A DNA stretch of 11,507 nucleotides, taken from Cyanobacteria bacterium UBA5018. GTDB taxonomy: Bacteria > Cyanobacteriota > Cyanobacteriia > PCC-6307 > Cyanobiaceae. The notes under the pieces were generated by a model. That model was not told the DNA's origin and did not search any database. It saw nothing but the letters and a program-made list of their open reading frames with translations. Made by a program: the position numbers and the translations under genes. The DNA lies in NCBI GenBank assembly GCA_002396505.1, contig DGYA01000052.1:1-11507 (forward strand), written 5' to 3'. Positions 1 through 7,536 of this stretch are shown here, piece after piece. How positions within the stretch are numbered: position 1 is the first letter of the stretch; every line of letters starts with the position of its first letter.

Positions 1-40
1 CTTGTCTTGTCTTGGCTTGTCTTGGCTTGAGCACGCATAA

Positions 41-247
41 CAATGTTTCAGGTGGCAAGGTTTCATCAAGAACCCGTCAAGGCGCTATTCGTTCTGGCAG
101 CGCCTTCTGGATGGCAGCGTGCCTCTCAGTCGAACCAATACGGCACTTGGCGCATTACAGCGACGACTGGCAGTAATGATTGGTAAAGGCAAAGCATTGA
201 TTGCGACAGCACGCAAGATTGCTATTTTCGACTATAAGGCCTTTTGA
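41..247 (+). pseudogene. C-terminal remnant of a probable IS110-family transposase
   Basis: An open stretch after a TAA at 38-40 ends at TGA 245-247 and has no start codon of its own. It reads ...TNTALGALQRRLAVMIGKG followed by KALIATARKIAIFDYKAF. The pattern LGAxxRRLxxxxGKxKAxxATARKxAxxxY is the typical C-terminal tail of IS110/IS116/IS902 (DEDD-type) transposases, in the region around their catalytic serine domain. Only about 60 residues survive; the serine domain core and the DEDD domain are missing or lie outside the window, so this cannot be active. It could be the end of an element truncated by decay. The family call rests on pattern memory, not on an alignment. Confidence 0.5.
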
Positions 248-550
248 TATGGCATCTCCTTTCAAGATCCAGGTGCAGGCTTTTATCAATAAGCCACCCG
301 TGAGAGGCAACTCCAGGGGCTTCAAGGCCGAACAAAAGCCATGGGTTACCAGCTTATGGCTACAAGCTGAGCCCTCCAGATCCTCTGCCCCCGTTTGTGT
401 TTCTTAGGAAGTTGTCCGCCCTGTCTGACCGATCCACAAGGGGCCGCCCCCGCCCATAGCTACCACCCTATTGGTGATCTACCGGCGGCAAGGCCTGGCG
501 CACGGGTCGCTATTCTGCCTCGCCGGCATTCACCTCCAGGACCTATTCAG

Positions 551-940
551 TTACCCGAACGGTGAGGGCGTTGAAGTAGGCGGCGAGGGTTTTTGTAGTT
601 CCTGGTAATCAGGCCAGAGAGTGTTATTCACGAAGCTGCGGCTGAGGTGGGCCATCGCGGTTGTACGCCGCTGGCCGCAGTAGTGGTATGGGGAAATGTT
701 GTAGCGCCGCAGCAGGGCCATAAACAAATGCCGAGACCATTGATCCGCCAGGGTGAAGCGATATTCCACCGACGTTTCCTCAGCTGCGAGCTGCTGGAGC
801 CTGGCCTGGATGCGTTCGCGGGCCCGCTCGGTCGCTTGGCGTTCGCCGTCGCTGCCAGCCCTGGCGTGCAGGGCTTCAATGCGGCGCAGTTTTTGGATCA
901 GTTCCTCTTCTGGACCGGTGGACCTGGCGCGGCCGGCCAT
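551..940 (-). CDS. Small hypothetical protein, 3' end frameshifted
   Basis: This codes for 129 residues. ATG 940 is preceded by GAGG about 10 bases upstream. Residues 12-52 are charged and helical (KLRRIEALHARAGSDGER), followed by a conserved-looking block WSRHLFMALLRRY, PYHYCGQRRTTAMA and FVNNTLWPDYQEL at about residues 68-115. I recognise the layout of a small soluble bacterial family of unknown function, but no enzyme motif. The natural C-terminus is lost. At a run of five A codes (T590-594 on the plus strand) the frame changes to a proline/serine-rich tail that stops at 551. Reading one base back gives TLAAYFNALTVRVTE, then TAG at 543-545, and past that stop VLEVNAGEAE to a second TAG at 510-512. 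This looks like a family-like tail with one indel and one CAG-to-TAG change. It is therefore a recent pseudogene, a slippage-dependent gene or a sequencing error. Confidence 0.6.
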   Translation of the reverse strand: MAGRARSTGPEEELIQKLRRIEALHARAGSDGERQATERARERIQARLQQLAAEETSVEYRFTLADQWSRHLFMALLRRYNISPYHYCGQRRTTAMAHLSRSFVNNTLWPDYQELQKPSPPTSTPSPFG

Positions 941-1182
941 GGCGCTTTAACCTCAAGGTGCGAGGGTGCGGCATAAGCAGGACGGTGTTGATTTGGCTGT
1001 TAGAATGCAAGCAAATACTAGGGAATGCCGATTATTTGACTATTCGAGCGTAAAATACTATTGTTGTACTCGTAAAATCCAAAATCTCACCTTTTTTAGT
1101 GAAAGATCATGCCAATGCCTGGCTTGCGCTTGACCCATGGGGACGAGATCCGATTTCCGGGCAGCTTCTGGCCTGGCTATGG
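941..1182. other. AT-rich intergenic spacer
   Basis: No gene is supported here. The segment at about 990-1110 is clearly richer in A+T than its surroundings. It contains a short direct echo, GCGTAAAATAC at about 1048 and CTCGTAAAATCC at about 1069. The spacer should hold the promoter of the small minus-strand gene starting at 940 and the end of the transcript that passes 1183, but I could not pick a convincing -35/-10 pair or a terminator hairpin. A weak TCAC...GTGA stem around CTTTTTTA near 1087-1102 is too short to call. Confidence 0.3.
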
Positions 1183-2580
1183 CTAATGTGCCGGCAGCCA
1201 TTGGATCCGGCGAATGGGTTTATCCAGCCCCCGCAGTGTCAATCTGTCGGCGTCGATCAGTGCGGGCCTGGCCGCCTGGCGTCCCTCAAAAGTTATCGGC
1301 TCAATAGAGATCGCCTTTATCTCACTTCTCGCATTACCAATTGGCTTTATCTCTCTTCGCCTAACAGTAATTGGCTTTAGTGCCAGCAGTAGCTGATTGC
1401 GGCTGGCGTCAAATTCCATTTTTGTGCCTGGTTCCAGCTGCCAACCATTTAATTGCTTCCGCTGCAGGATTTTAGCTGTGCGGTTGAGGGCCAGCAGTTG
1501 TAGCCGTGGTTGGCCCATGCCATCCATGAGCAGTAGCCAAATCCTCTCGCCACCGCGAGCGCAGGCACTGCCAAGCACCGCCTGCCGGCCCTGCCAGAGG
1601 ATGCGCGGTGCCTCACCCGGCTCCACCAGCTCCATGGAGCGGCTGTAGTCGGGGCGGTGACGCACCAGCAGGGCCCGGCCACCACTGGCGCAAAAGGAGC
1701 TCAGATCGCGGCTGCCCGGCAGCATCTGACGCCGCTGGGGCTGGCCTGGCAAGCGCATCAGGATCAGGCCCTCCGGATGGGGCACCACCATGGCGCCACC
1801 CTGGGGCACCAGCTGAATGGCGCCACTGCTCTCCACCTGCAGCTCCTGGCGCCCACCACTGGCAGCCCAGATCTGCGTCTGGGCCTGGCCGCTCAATTCA
1901 GTGGCGCTTTGCAGCAACAGTTCCCCCTGCCGGTTACTACTCATGTGGGCAAATAACAGGGGGCTCTGGGATAGGCGTTGGGCCGCCCCCACCAGCGGTG
2001 CCTTGAGGCCCAGGTTCGCTGGCGCCAGATTGCTTTGCTGAATTGCGAGCCGCCATACCTGCAGCCTTCCCTTGCCATCGGCTGTTGCCATCACTAGGCC
2101 GGAACCATCCCCCAACACCTGCAAGTGGGGTATCGACGGCCACACCTCACTCACCGCCTGCCAGCTGCCGTCTTGATGGCGCAGCTGTAGCTGTTCTCCC
2201 CCCGGCACCACCACCACAGCCACCATCCTCGGGCGGGGATCCCATCGCCAGCGCTGCGGCGCCATGGTCAGCTGGCGCCGATCCCTGCCGCCCAGCTGCA
2301 ATTCGATCGGCTTATCCAGAATGGCGCCGGGGCTAAGCAGCAGTCTCCACTGGCTGCCCTCCCCCAGCCAGCCATGGGCCAGCGCTGGGCTCATGCGGCT
2401 GCTGGTGCCCACGCTGCCCCCCTCCATCGGCCGACTGAAGCGCAGATCCAGCGCCCCAGCACCGGAACTTGTGCGGGCCGGCTCGATCGCCACCAGGCGA
2501 GGCGGGCGTCGGATCAGCAGTTGCTGTTGCGCCAGACCCAGCACCAGGCCGGCAGCCATCAGCAGGGGCAGGGGTTTCAT
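1183..2580 (-). CDS. Exported protein of unknown function (third gene of permease operon)
   Basis: A 465-residue protein that I do not recognise. Residues 1-18 (MKPLPLLMAAGLVLGLAQ) form a short hydrophobic signal or anchor, so the rest is probably periplasmic. The remainder is rich in beta-strand-like alternation with many Trp, Gln and Gly, and has repeating blocks such as LQVWRLAIQQ, ELLLQSA, AMVVPHPEGLILMRL and IWLLLMDGMGQPRLQLLAL. This would fit a beta-propeller or a similar all-beta fold. There is no catalytic motif. It begins 20 bases after the stop of the DUF1980 gene on the same strand and is probably its operon partner. Residues 402-431 are a tandem decapeptide segment (KPITVRRREI, KPIGNARSEI, KAISIEPITF) whose DNA is AT-rich and uses AGA and ATA codons unlike the rest of the gene, so it looks like a late insertion. 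Functional coupling to metal transport is inference from position only. Confidence 0.7.
   Translation of the reverse strand: MKPLPLLMAAGLVLGLAQQQLLIRRPPRLVAIEPARTSSGAGALDLRFSRPMEGGSVGTSSRMSPALAHGWLGEGSQWRLLLSPGAILDKPIELQLGGRDRRQLTMAPQRWRWDPRPRMVAVVVVPGGEQLQLRHQDGSWQAVSEVWPSIPHLQVLGDGSGLVMATADGKGRLQVWRLAIQQSNLAPANLGLKAPLVGAAQRLSQSPLLFAHMSSNRQGELLLQSATELSGQAQTQIWAASGGRQELQVESSGAIQLVPQGGAMVVPHPEGLILMRLPGQPQRRQMLPGSRDLSSFCASGGRALLVRHRPDYSRSMELVEPGEAPRILWQGRQAVLGSACARGGERIWLLLMDGMGQPRLQLLALNRTAKILQRKQLNGWQLEPGTKMEFDASRNQLLLALKPITVRRREIKPIGNARSEIKAISIEPITFEGRQAARPALIDADRLTLRGLDKPIRRIQWLPAH
1288..1377 (-). repeat. 30-bp in-frame tandem repeat inside the exported protein gene
   Basis: Three consecutive 30-base units (1377-1348, 1347-1318, 1317-1288 on the minus strand) begin AAGCCAATT, AAGCCAATT and AAGGCGATC. 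The first two agree at 22 of 30 positions and both end GAGATA. The third is more diverged. They encode residues 402-431. The segment is AT-rich within a GC-rich gene. Confidence 0.6.
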
Positions 2581-2600
2581 GGTTGGTGTGGCGCGGGGCT

Positions 2601-3293
2601 TTAGCCCTCGAAGGGTCGTTTGGGCCGAGGTGTAGGGGATATGCGGTTGGGGAGCACCAGGCTGTGGGCCTGGCCGTCGCTGCTCTCTATACCCATCACC
2701 CCCTCAATCGCCAGCCATTGATTGGCCTTTGGTAGCGGCTTGCCCGGGGGCCAGCGCACCGGCAGCCCGATGGGAGTGGCATCCGCCAGGCAGCAGCGCA
2801 CCAGCAGCCTGGCCAACTGGGGCGGCTGCCCCGGCACCGCCAGCACGAAGCCACTGATGCGTACGGGATCCCCGTCGTAGAGCTGGGGATCTGGTGCGGC
2901 CCTCAGCAGCCGCACCCAGTCGGTAAGGCTGCGCTGGCCGGCCGGCAGTACAAAACTGATTTCTTCCTGGAGCATCTGGCCGCTGCCGCGGCTGGCCGCC
3001 AGATCCGAAAATGACGGCTCAGGTGGTAACAGCAGCATCGCCAAGGCCACCATTCCCCCCAGCAACCAGCTGGCCGACTCCCGCCTGGGCAGGCGCTGGC
3101 GCCCCTGGCCCAGGCCCATATCCAGCCCCGCCAGCAGCAACAAGACCACTCCCGCCAGGCCAATCACGGGTTGTAGCGGTGCCCTCACCAGCAAATTCAG
3201 ACGCTCGCTGCTGTAGCTGAACAACAGCAGGGCACCCCAGAGGCCCAGGTAGATGCCGCGCAGCCCTTTCAAAGTTGCCAAAGATTTACCCAC
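2601..3293 (-). CDS. TIGR03943/DUF1980 family membrane protein
   Basis: A 230-residue membrane protein. Hydrophobic segments lie at about residues 12-27 and 40-60, and a third at about 75-91. A soluble domain follows, with the family signature ARLLVRCCLADATPIGLPV at about 161-179: a Cys pair followed by Ala-Asp (Cys167, Cys168, Asp171). This is typical of DUF1980/TIGR03943, which is regularly encoded next to a DUF318/YraQ permease, as here. The Cys pair is a candidate metal or redox site. The chosen start is GTG 3293, overlapping the permease stop by 25 bases; no Shine-Dalgarno sequence is visible, and a downstream TTG is possible. The overlap argues for translational coupling with the permease. 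From general knowledge, permease/DUF1980 pairs turn up in predicted metal (including zinc) regulons. The substrate is not known. Confidence 0.8.
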   Translation of the reverse strand: MGKSLATLKGLRGIYLGLWGALLLFSYSSERLNLLVRAPLQPVIGLAGVVLLLLAGLDMGLGQGRQRLPRRESASWLLGGMVALAMLLLPPEPSFSDLAASRGSGQMLQEEISFVLPAGQRSLTDWVRLLRAAPDPQLYDGDPVRISGFVLAVPGQPPQLARLLVRCCLADATPIGLPVRWPPGKPLPKANQWLAIEGVMGIESSDGQAHSLVLPNRISPTPRPKRPFEG

Positions 3294-4225
3294 TGACAGA
3301 TCAGCAGCACCACCACCGCCGTGCCAGCCACCGTGAGGGCAAGGGCCCCTGGCCTGAGCACCACTCCAAAGAGGCTGAGGGATTTGAGATCAATCACCGG
3401 GCCCAGGATCAAAAAGGCCAGCAGCGCCCCAGGGGTGACATGGGCCGCAAACCCCAGCGCCAGGAAAGCATCCACGCTGGAGCACACGGATACCAGCACC
3501 GCCAGCAGCATCAGGCTCAGAATTGACAGGGTGGGTGTATCCCCCACCGCCAGCAACCAGCTGCGGGGCACGAGGGTCTGGACCAGGGAGGCGATGGCGC
3601 AGCCGAACACCAGCAGGGTGGCCAGATTCAGGAATTCCCGCACCCCATGGCCGAGGGCCTCGGCCGCCGCCATTCGCTGGGGCCCAATAGGCGGTTGGGG
3701 CCGTTCCCCCAGCAGCCCTCCCCGCCGCTCCAACAAACTCAACTTGCCCAGGGGTTGATTCAGGCGCCGCTCCTCCAGCAGTTCATCGCTGAGCAGTTCC
3801 GCCTCCGGCAGCAGGCGCAACAGCGATGCCAGCGCCAGGGCGATGGCCAGGGCCGCCAGGGGCCTGGCCAGCAGCAACCAGGGGCGATCTGGAAAGGCGG
3901 CCCAGGTGCTGGCCAGCACGATCGGATTGAGCACCGGCGCTGCGAACAAAAAGCCAAAGGCGGTGGCCATCGGCGCCCCAGAGGCGATCAGCCGCCGGGC
4001 GACGGGCACATTGCCGCATTCACAGGCGGGCAGGGCAAAGCCCAGGGCCGCCCCGGTTAGCGGGCCCAGCAGGGGATCCGCGGGCAAGCGCCGCAGCCAA
4101 CCCCCAGCGGGGCTGAACCAGCGCACCAGAGAAGCGATGCCAACGCCGATCAACAGGAACGGCAGCGCCCCGATCAACAGCCCCTGGAAGACAGCCCAGG
4201 TGGTAGCGAGCTTGTCCCAGCCCAT
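3269..4225 (-). CDS. YraQ/DUF318-family permease
   Basis: An inner-membrane permease of 318 residues from ATG 4225, the usual family length. A longer open frame extends up to 4630 but is only the shadow of the zur gene. Two four-helix blocks are separated by a hydrophilic linker (about 140-190). Key motifs are ALPACECGNVPVARRLIASG at about 64-83, with Cys68 and Cys70, and in the second half VSVCSSVDAFLALGFAAHVTPGALLAFLILGP. Paired Cys/Asp motifs of this kind are the hallmark of the family (COG0701, related to ArsP). The transported solute is unproven; heavy metals and arsenicals have been proposed for relatives. It leads a three-gene minus-strand set with the DUF1980 protein and the exported protein, and is divergent from zur, which makes a metal-related role plausible. 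No Zur-type palindrome like those at znuA and the porin was seen in the 87-base divergent spacer. Confidence 0.85.
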   Translation of the reverse strand: MGWDKLATTWAVFQGLLIGALPFLLIGVGIASLVRWFSPAGGWLRRLPADPLLGPLTGAALGFALPACECGNVPVARRLIASGAPMATAFGFLFAAPVLNPIVLASTWAAFPDRPWLLLARPLAALAIALALASLLRLLPEAELLSDELLEERRLNQPLGKLSLLERRGGLLGERPQPPIGPQRMAAAEALGHGVREFLNLATLLVFGCAIASLVQTLVPRSWLLAVGDTPTLSILSLMLLAVLVSVCSSVDAFLALGFAAHVTPGALLAFLILGPVIDLKSLSLFGVVLRPGALALTVAGTAVVVLLICQWVNLWQL

Positions 4226-4312
4226 CGCTTGCCTGCGCCTGCCTGCCAGAAGCACTCCATATAAACCAGCCCCCGGACCTCCATAGGATCGACGGATAGT
4301 TTTCGCAGCCCC

Positions 4313-4771
4313 ATGGCCCCACCGCTCGCTGCTCCACCGCTTACGGAGAAGCAGGAGCGGCTGCTGGAGCAGTTGCGCCAGGCCAAGACGGAACTCACCG
4401 GCCAGCAAATTCACGCCCAGTTGCGCCAGAGCTCGCTGCCGATGGGTCTGGCCACCGTCTATCGCCACCTGCGCCAATTGCAGCAGCGGGGTCTGCTGCG
4501 CTGTCGCCACCTGCCCAGCGGCGAAGCCCTCTATGCCCCCACCGAACGGGATGAGCATCACCTCACCTGCGTCGACTGCGGCCGCACCATCAGCCTCGAA
4601 AGCTGCCCGATGCACGACGTGCACCTGCATGGCGACCAGCTACAGGGTTTTGCATTGCTTTTCCACACTCTCGAATTTTTTGGCATCTGCGCCACCTGCC
4701 GAACCGCCCAGGCCAACGCACAAGCCGCCACTCCAGCTGCAGCAGCCCAGCAAGATATCGACAACCATTAG
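4313..4771 (+). CDS. zur: Fur-family transcriptional regulator, probably the zinc regulator Zur
   Basis: A 152-residue dimeric DNA-binding metalloregulator. Residues 10-62 form the winged helix, with the recognition segment LPMGLATVYRHLRQLQQRG at about 42-60 (the Fur-family ATVYR motif). Residues 82-89 are HHLTCVDC, and Cys126/Cys129 lie in CATC; the two CxxC pairs build the structural zinc site. Further His candidates for the sensing site are H82, H83, H101, H104, H106 and H118. Sequence alone does not separate Zur from Fur or PerR. Zur is chosen because the gene lies tail-to-tail with znuACB (26-base gap) and because two Fur-like palindromes sit at znuA and upstream of the porin. The Ala/Gln-rich tail after residue 130 is low complexity. 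When zinc-loaded, Zur would repress uptake genes. The gene is divergent from the permease operon. Confidence 0.85.
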   Translation: MAPPLAAPPLTEKQERLLEQLRQAKTELTGQQIHAQLRQSSLPMGLATVYRHLRQLQQRGLLRCRHLPSGEALYAPTERDEHHLTCVDCGRTISLESCPMHDVHLHGDQLQGFALLFHTLEFFGICATCRTAQANAQAATPAAAAQQDIDNH

Positions 4772-4797
4772 GGAATAACCACTCCAGTTTGCGCCGA

Positions 4798-5637
4798 TCA
4801 GCCTGCGGCCCCAGAGCCCCTGGAGCGGGGTGCCAGCGCCAGTGCCAGCAGAAAACCAGCCAGTTGAACGATCACCACGCTGGGCCCCGAGGGCAGGCTT
4901 AAAGCACCGGAGAGCAGCAGGCCCAACACCGCACAGCCCCCCCCCAGGCCCGCCGCCACGGGCACATACAAATTGAAGCTGTTGCTCACCAGCCGGGAGG
5001 CGCAGGCTGGAATTACCACGAAAGCACTGATCAGCAACACCCCCACCGCCTTGATCGAGAGGGCCACCACCAGGGCCAACACCACGATGAACAGCAACCG
5101 GTGCAGCCCCACGGCCACACCTCGGGAGCGGGCCAGGGATTCATCGAGGGTGAGCAGGATCTGATCGCGGCGGCTGAGCAGCAGGTAGCCGCTCGCCCCG
5201 ATTAACAGCAGCAGGATCAGGCCTAGATCCAGCCAGGAAACTCCGAGTATATCGCCAAATAACAGGTTTGCGATGCCGCCCTTGTAGCTGTCCACAAAAC
5301 TCAGTGCCACCACCGCCAGGGCTAGGGAGGAGGAATAGATGATGTTCAGCAGGGCGTCTGTGGGCAGACGGTTGTTATCCACCAGCCGGCTCACCATCAG
5401 CGCAAAGAGCACCGCAAAAGGAATCAGCACCAGGGTGGGATTTACCCCCAGCAGGACGCCCAGGGTGATCCCCAGCAGGGCGGAATGGCCTAGGGCATCA
5501 CTGAAAAAAGACAATTGGCGCAATACCGCAAAGCTGCCCAACAGGCCGCCGAGGCTGCCGGTGAGCAGCCCTCCAATCAAGGCCCGTTGCATGAACGGTT
5601 GCTGCAGCAAATCCAGCCAGCCTTCCCAGGGGGTCAT
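4798..5637 (-). CDS. znuB: Zinc ABC transporter, membrane permease subunit ZnuB
   Basis: A 279-residue ABC-3 family integral membrane protein with eight or nine predicted hydrophobic segments, which would form a homodimeric channel for Zn2+ delivered by ZnuA. Diagnostic stretches are VLRQLSFFSDALGHSALLG at residues 38-56 and AVGVLLISAFVVIPACASR at about 197-215 (the conserved vG-lLvsafLviPaaaA helix). LLTLDESLARSRGV at about 161-174 is the cytoplasmic coupling region that contacts the ATPase. The start ATG overlaps the znuC stop by four bases (ATGA type), so the two are co-translated. Length is normal. Manganese or mixed-metal transporters share this family. The zinc call rests on the His-rich ZnuA partner and the adjacent zur. 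Confidence 0.92.
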   Translation of the reverse strand: MTPWEGWLDLLQQPFMQRALIGGLLTGSLGGLLGSFAVLRQLSFFSDALGHSALLGITLGVLLGVNPTLVLIPFAVLFALMVSRLVDNNRLPTDALLNIIYSSSLALAVVALSFVDSYKGGIANLLFGDILGVSWLDLGLILLLLIGASGYLLLSRRDQILLTLDESLARSRGVAVGLHRLLFIVVLALVVALSIKAVGVLLISAFVVIPACASRLVSNSFNLYVPVAAGLGGGCAVLGLLLSGALSLPSGPSVVIVQLAGFLLALALAPRSRGSGAAG

Positions 5638-6419
5638 GGCAGCGGCGGACTGGGGGCGTGGTGATGCTGGTAGGGCACATAACCGCGGCCATACACCTGC
5701 TCCAACTGCTGCGGCTGCAGGGCATGGTTGGGGGGGCCGGAGCAGCGCAGGCTGCGGTTGAGGCAGAGCACCCCAGTACAGGTGCGGCGCACCATCTCCA
5801 GATCGTGAGATACCTGCAAAATTGTCCAGCCCTCGGTGCGGCGCAGCTGGAATAGCAGATTGTAAAAACTCTCCACCGCCTGGGCATCCAGCCCCGCCTG
5901 GGCCTCATCGAGCACCAACAACCGCCGGGGCCGCACCAGGCAGAAGGCCAATAACACCCGCTTTATCTGGCCCGGGGAGAGCTCGCTGATCAGTCGATCG
6001 GCCAGGTCTTGGCTGGCGGTCTTGCCCAGGGCCTGGAGCACGGCGCGGCGGCGCTGCTCGCCCCCCCGCCAGGGCCAGCGCAGGCCGGCTGGATCCCGGC
6101 CCAGACCCACGAATTCGGCCACGGTGAGCGGAATGCGGCCCACCAGCGGAAAAGTTTGGGGCAGGTAGGCCACCTGGGCGCGCACCGCTTCCGGTAGGCG
6201 GCCCTGGCGAGTGAGGCGGTGTCCAAGCAATCTCACCTCCCCCTCCTGGTGGGGAATGATGCCGAGCAGCGCCTGCACCAGGCTGCTCTTGCCGGCCCCG
6301 TTCGGACCCACCAGGGCGGTGTCGGTTTCCGCCGCCAGGCCAAAGCTCACCGCTTGCACCGCCGTGAGCGATCCGCGGCGCACGCTCAGCCCGTTGACTT
6401 CGAGAACCATTTCCATCAT
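5634..6419 (-). CDS. znuC: Zinc ABC transporter, ATP-binding subunit ZnuC
   Basis: A 261-residue ABC ATPase powering zinc import. Walker A is GPNGAGKSS at 38-46; the Q-loop is YLPQT (Q88); the signature is LSPGQ at 147-151 (a variant of LSGGQ, with Pro for Gly); Walker B is RLLVLDE ending at E172; the switch His is in VSHDLE (H205). The usual Pro after the Walker B Glu is Ala here (DEAQAGLD). Neither change is known to abolish function. The C-terminus ends with GYVPYQHHHAPSPPLP, a short His cluster often seen in ZnuC-type ATPases. Three ATGs compete for the start (6419, 6416, 6410) and none has a clear Shine-Dalgarno sequence. The gene follows znuA by 64 bases and overlaps znuB, giving the order znuA-znuC-znuB. 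Confidence 0.92.
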   Translation of the reverse strand: MMEMVLEVNGLSVRRGSLTAVQAVSFGLAAETDTALVGPNGAGKSSLVQALLGIIPHQEGEVRLLGHRLTRQGRLPEAVRAQVAYLPQTFPLVGRIPLTVAEFVGLGRDPAGLRWPWRGGEQRRRAVLQALGKTASQDLADRLISELSPGQIKRVLLAFCLVRPRRLLVLDEAQAGLDAQAVESFYNLLFQLRRTEGWTILQVSHDLEMVRRTCTGVLCLNRSLRCSGPPNHALQPQQLEQVYGRGYVPYQHHHAPSPPLP

Positions 6420-6483
6420 CGGCCCAGGCTAGCGAACCCGCGCCACAGCTCCCCCATTACTTAGCAATCAACCTGTTGCGCGA

Positions 6484-7536
6484 TCAGCCCCCGAAGGCCG
6501 TAACCAGGGCATCGCCGTTGCGGCCCATGGTTTGGATGTAGTAATCGCCCTGGCTGGCTGCCGCCGGGGGGCCACTCTCCAGGGAATCAAACCGACCAAT
6601 CTTCACCCCCAGGTCGCTGGCGAGGGCCTCAAATGAGCTGTTGCCCAGCTGGGGTTCGCTGAGCAGCGCCCTGAGGCCGGAAGCCTTCACCTGTTGGAGC
6701 ACCCGCCGCAGGTCGGCAGGAGTTGGGTTTTCCTCTGGCATATCCACTAGAAAATTGGTTTTTAGTTGATAGCGAGCGGCGAAATAGGGGGTGAAATCAT
6801 GGAAGGTCACAAACGTCTTGCCGGCATAGGGCTTGAGCTGCTGGGCCAGCTCGGCATTGAGCCGGCGCAACTGGGCGGTGTAACTGGCGGCATTGGCGGT
6901 GAATTTTGTTCTACAGGAGGGCTGAGCGGCGATCAAGCCATCGCGGATGACGTTCACCTGCTGGATAGCCCGCATAGGATCCAGCCAGATGTGGGGGTTT
7001 GGCCCGGCGTCAGCTTTGGCTTTTGCTTTTTGGTGCCCATGGTCATGATCATGATCATGACCAGCACTTGCCAATGGGGCAATTCCCTGGCTGGAATCGA
7101 TCAGGCGCAGCCGTGGATTGTCGGCATTGGCAATTAATTTATCTAGGAAAACTTCCAGGCCCAGGCCATTTTTTACCAGCACATCGGCATGGCGCAGTCG
7201 CACCAGCTGGTCCGGGGTGGCTTGAAAGTCGTGGGGGCCAATGTTGCTGGGCATCAGCGGCATCACTTCAGCGCAATCGCCAGCCACCGCCCTGGTAAAG
7301 ATCGTAATCGGCAGGATGGTGGTTACCACCTGGAGCCGCTGGCCAGGGGCGCTGCCGCTAAATTTGTGAACCGCGCCGCAGCTTGTCAGCAGCAGTGCGG
7401 CTGGCAGGAGGGCAGTTGCCAGGCCAGTCTTAAGACCAGTCTTCAGGCCAATCTTTAGGCCAGTTGCCAGGGAGACAAGCGGCGCCAGGCAGGGAGCACA
7501 CAACAAGAACACGCAATCGCTGCTAATGGGAACCAT
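6484..7536 (-). CDS. znuA: Zinc ABC transporter, substrate-binding lipoprotein ZnuA
   Basis: A periplasmic zinc-binding protein of the cluster A-I family. Likely zinc ligands are His102 (in GPHDF), His182 (in PHIWLDP) and His246 (in VTFHDFTPYF), with Glu294 or Asp317 as the fourth. A His/Asp loop, GHDHDHDHGHQ (159-169), lies between the first two, as in zinc rather than manganese proteins. A lipobox LTSC (Cys53) predicts lipid anchoring. The start is uncertain. ATG 7536 lies inside the proposed Zur operator (7521-7541), has no Shine-Dalgarno sequence and gives a signal sequence far too long. GTG 7512 or a later alternative codon is more likely. The region before the lipobox carries four 12-base repeats coding GLKI/GLKT/GLKT/GLAT. 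It is the first gene of znuA-znuC-znuB. Confidence 0.9.
   Translation of the reverse strand: MVPISSDCVFLLCAPCLAPLVSLATGLKIGLKTGLKTGLATALLPAALLLTSCGAVHKFSGSAPGQRLQVVTTILPITIFTRAVAGDCAEVMPLMPSNIGPHDFQATPDQLVRLRHADVLVKNGLGLEVFLDKLIANADNPRLRLIDSSQGIAPLASAGHDHDHDHGHQKAKAKADAGPNPHIWLDPMRAIQQVNVIRDGLIAAQPSCRTKFTANAASYTAQLRRLNAELAQQLKPYAGKTFVTFHDFTPYFAARYQLKTNFLVDMPEENPTPADLRRVLQQVKASGLRALLSEPQLGNSSFEALASDLGVKIGRFDSLESGPPAAASQGDYYIQTMGRNGDALVTAFGG
7414..7461 (-). repeat. 4 x 12-bp tandem repeat in the ZnuA signal-peptide region
   Basis: Read on the minus strand, four successive 12-base units encode GLKI, GLKT, GLKT and GLAT (residues 26-41 of the longest frame). They keep the pattern GG-CTN-AAG-ANT with scattered third-position changes. 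The repeats sit just before the hydrophobic core and lipobox, so copy-number change would lengthen the positively charged n-region without breaking frame. Confidence 0.65.

Noticed and set aside
201..407. 68-residue open frame on the plus strand
   Set aside because: It overlaps the transposase remnant in another frame, has no ribosome site and no recognisable pattern.
1099..1380. Plus-strand frame beginning near KDHANAWLALDPWGRDPISG, which faintly recalls the N-terminus of phosphoglucomutase-type enzymes
   Set aside because: Most of it lies antisense to the exported-protein gene, the resemblance is short, and the rest does not continue in that family.
4226..4312. Zur operator in the zur/permease divergent spacer
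   Set aside because: No arm like TGATAATGG or CCATTATCA is present; only weak partial symmetry was seen.
4226..4630. Possible 135-residue N-terminal extension of the permease
   Set aside because: It is the antisense shadow of zur, and the permease family begins at MGWDKL.
4769..4790. Hairpin between zur and znuB (ACCATTAGGGAATAACC region) as a bidirectional terminator
   Set aside because: The pairing is short and interrupted and no T-run follows on either strand.
7037..7066. CATGAT repeats as a regulatory DNA repeat
   Set aside because: They are the coding sequence of the HDHDHDHGH loop of ZnuA, and the repetition follows from the alternating His/Asp codons.
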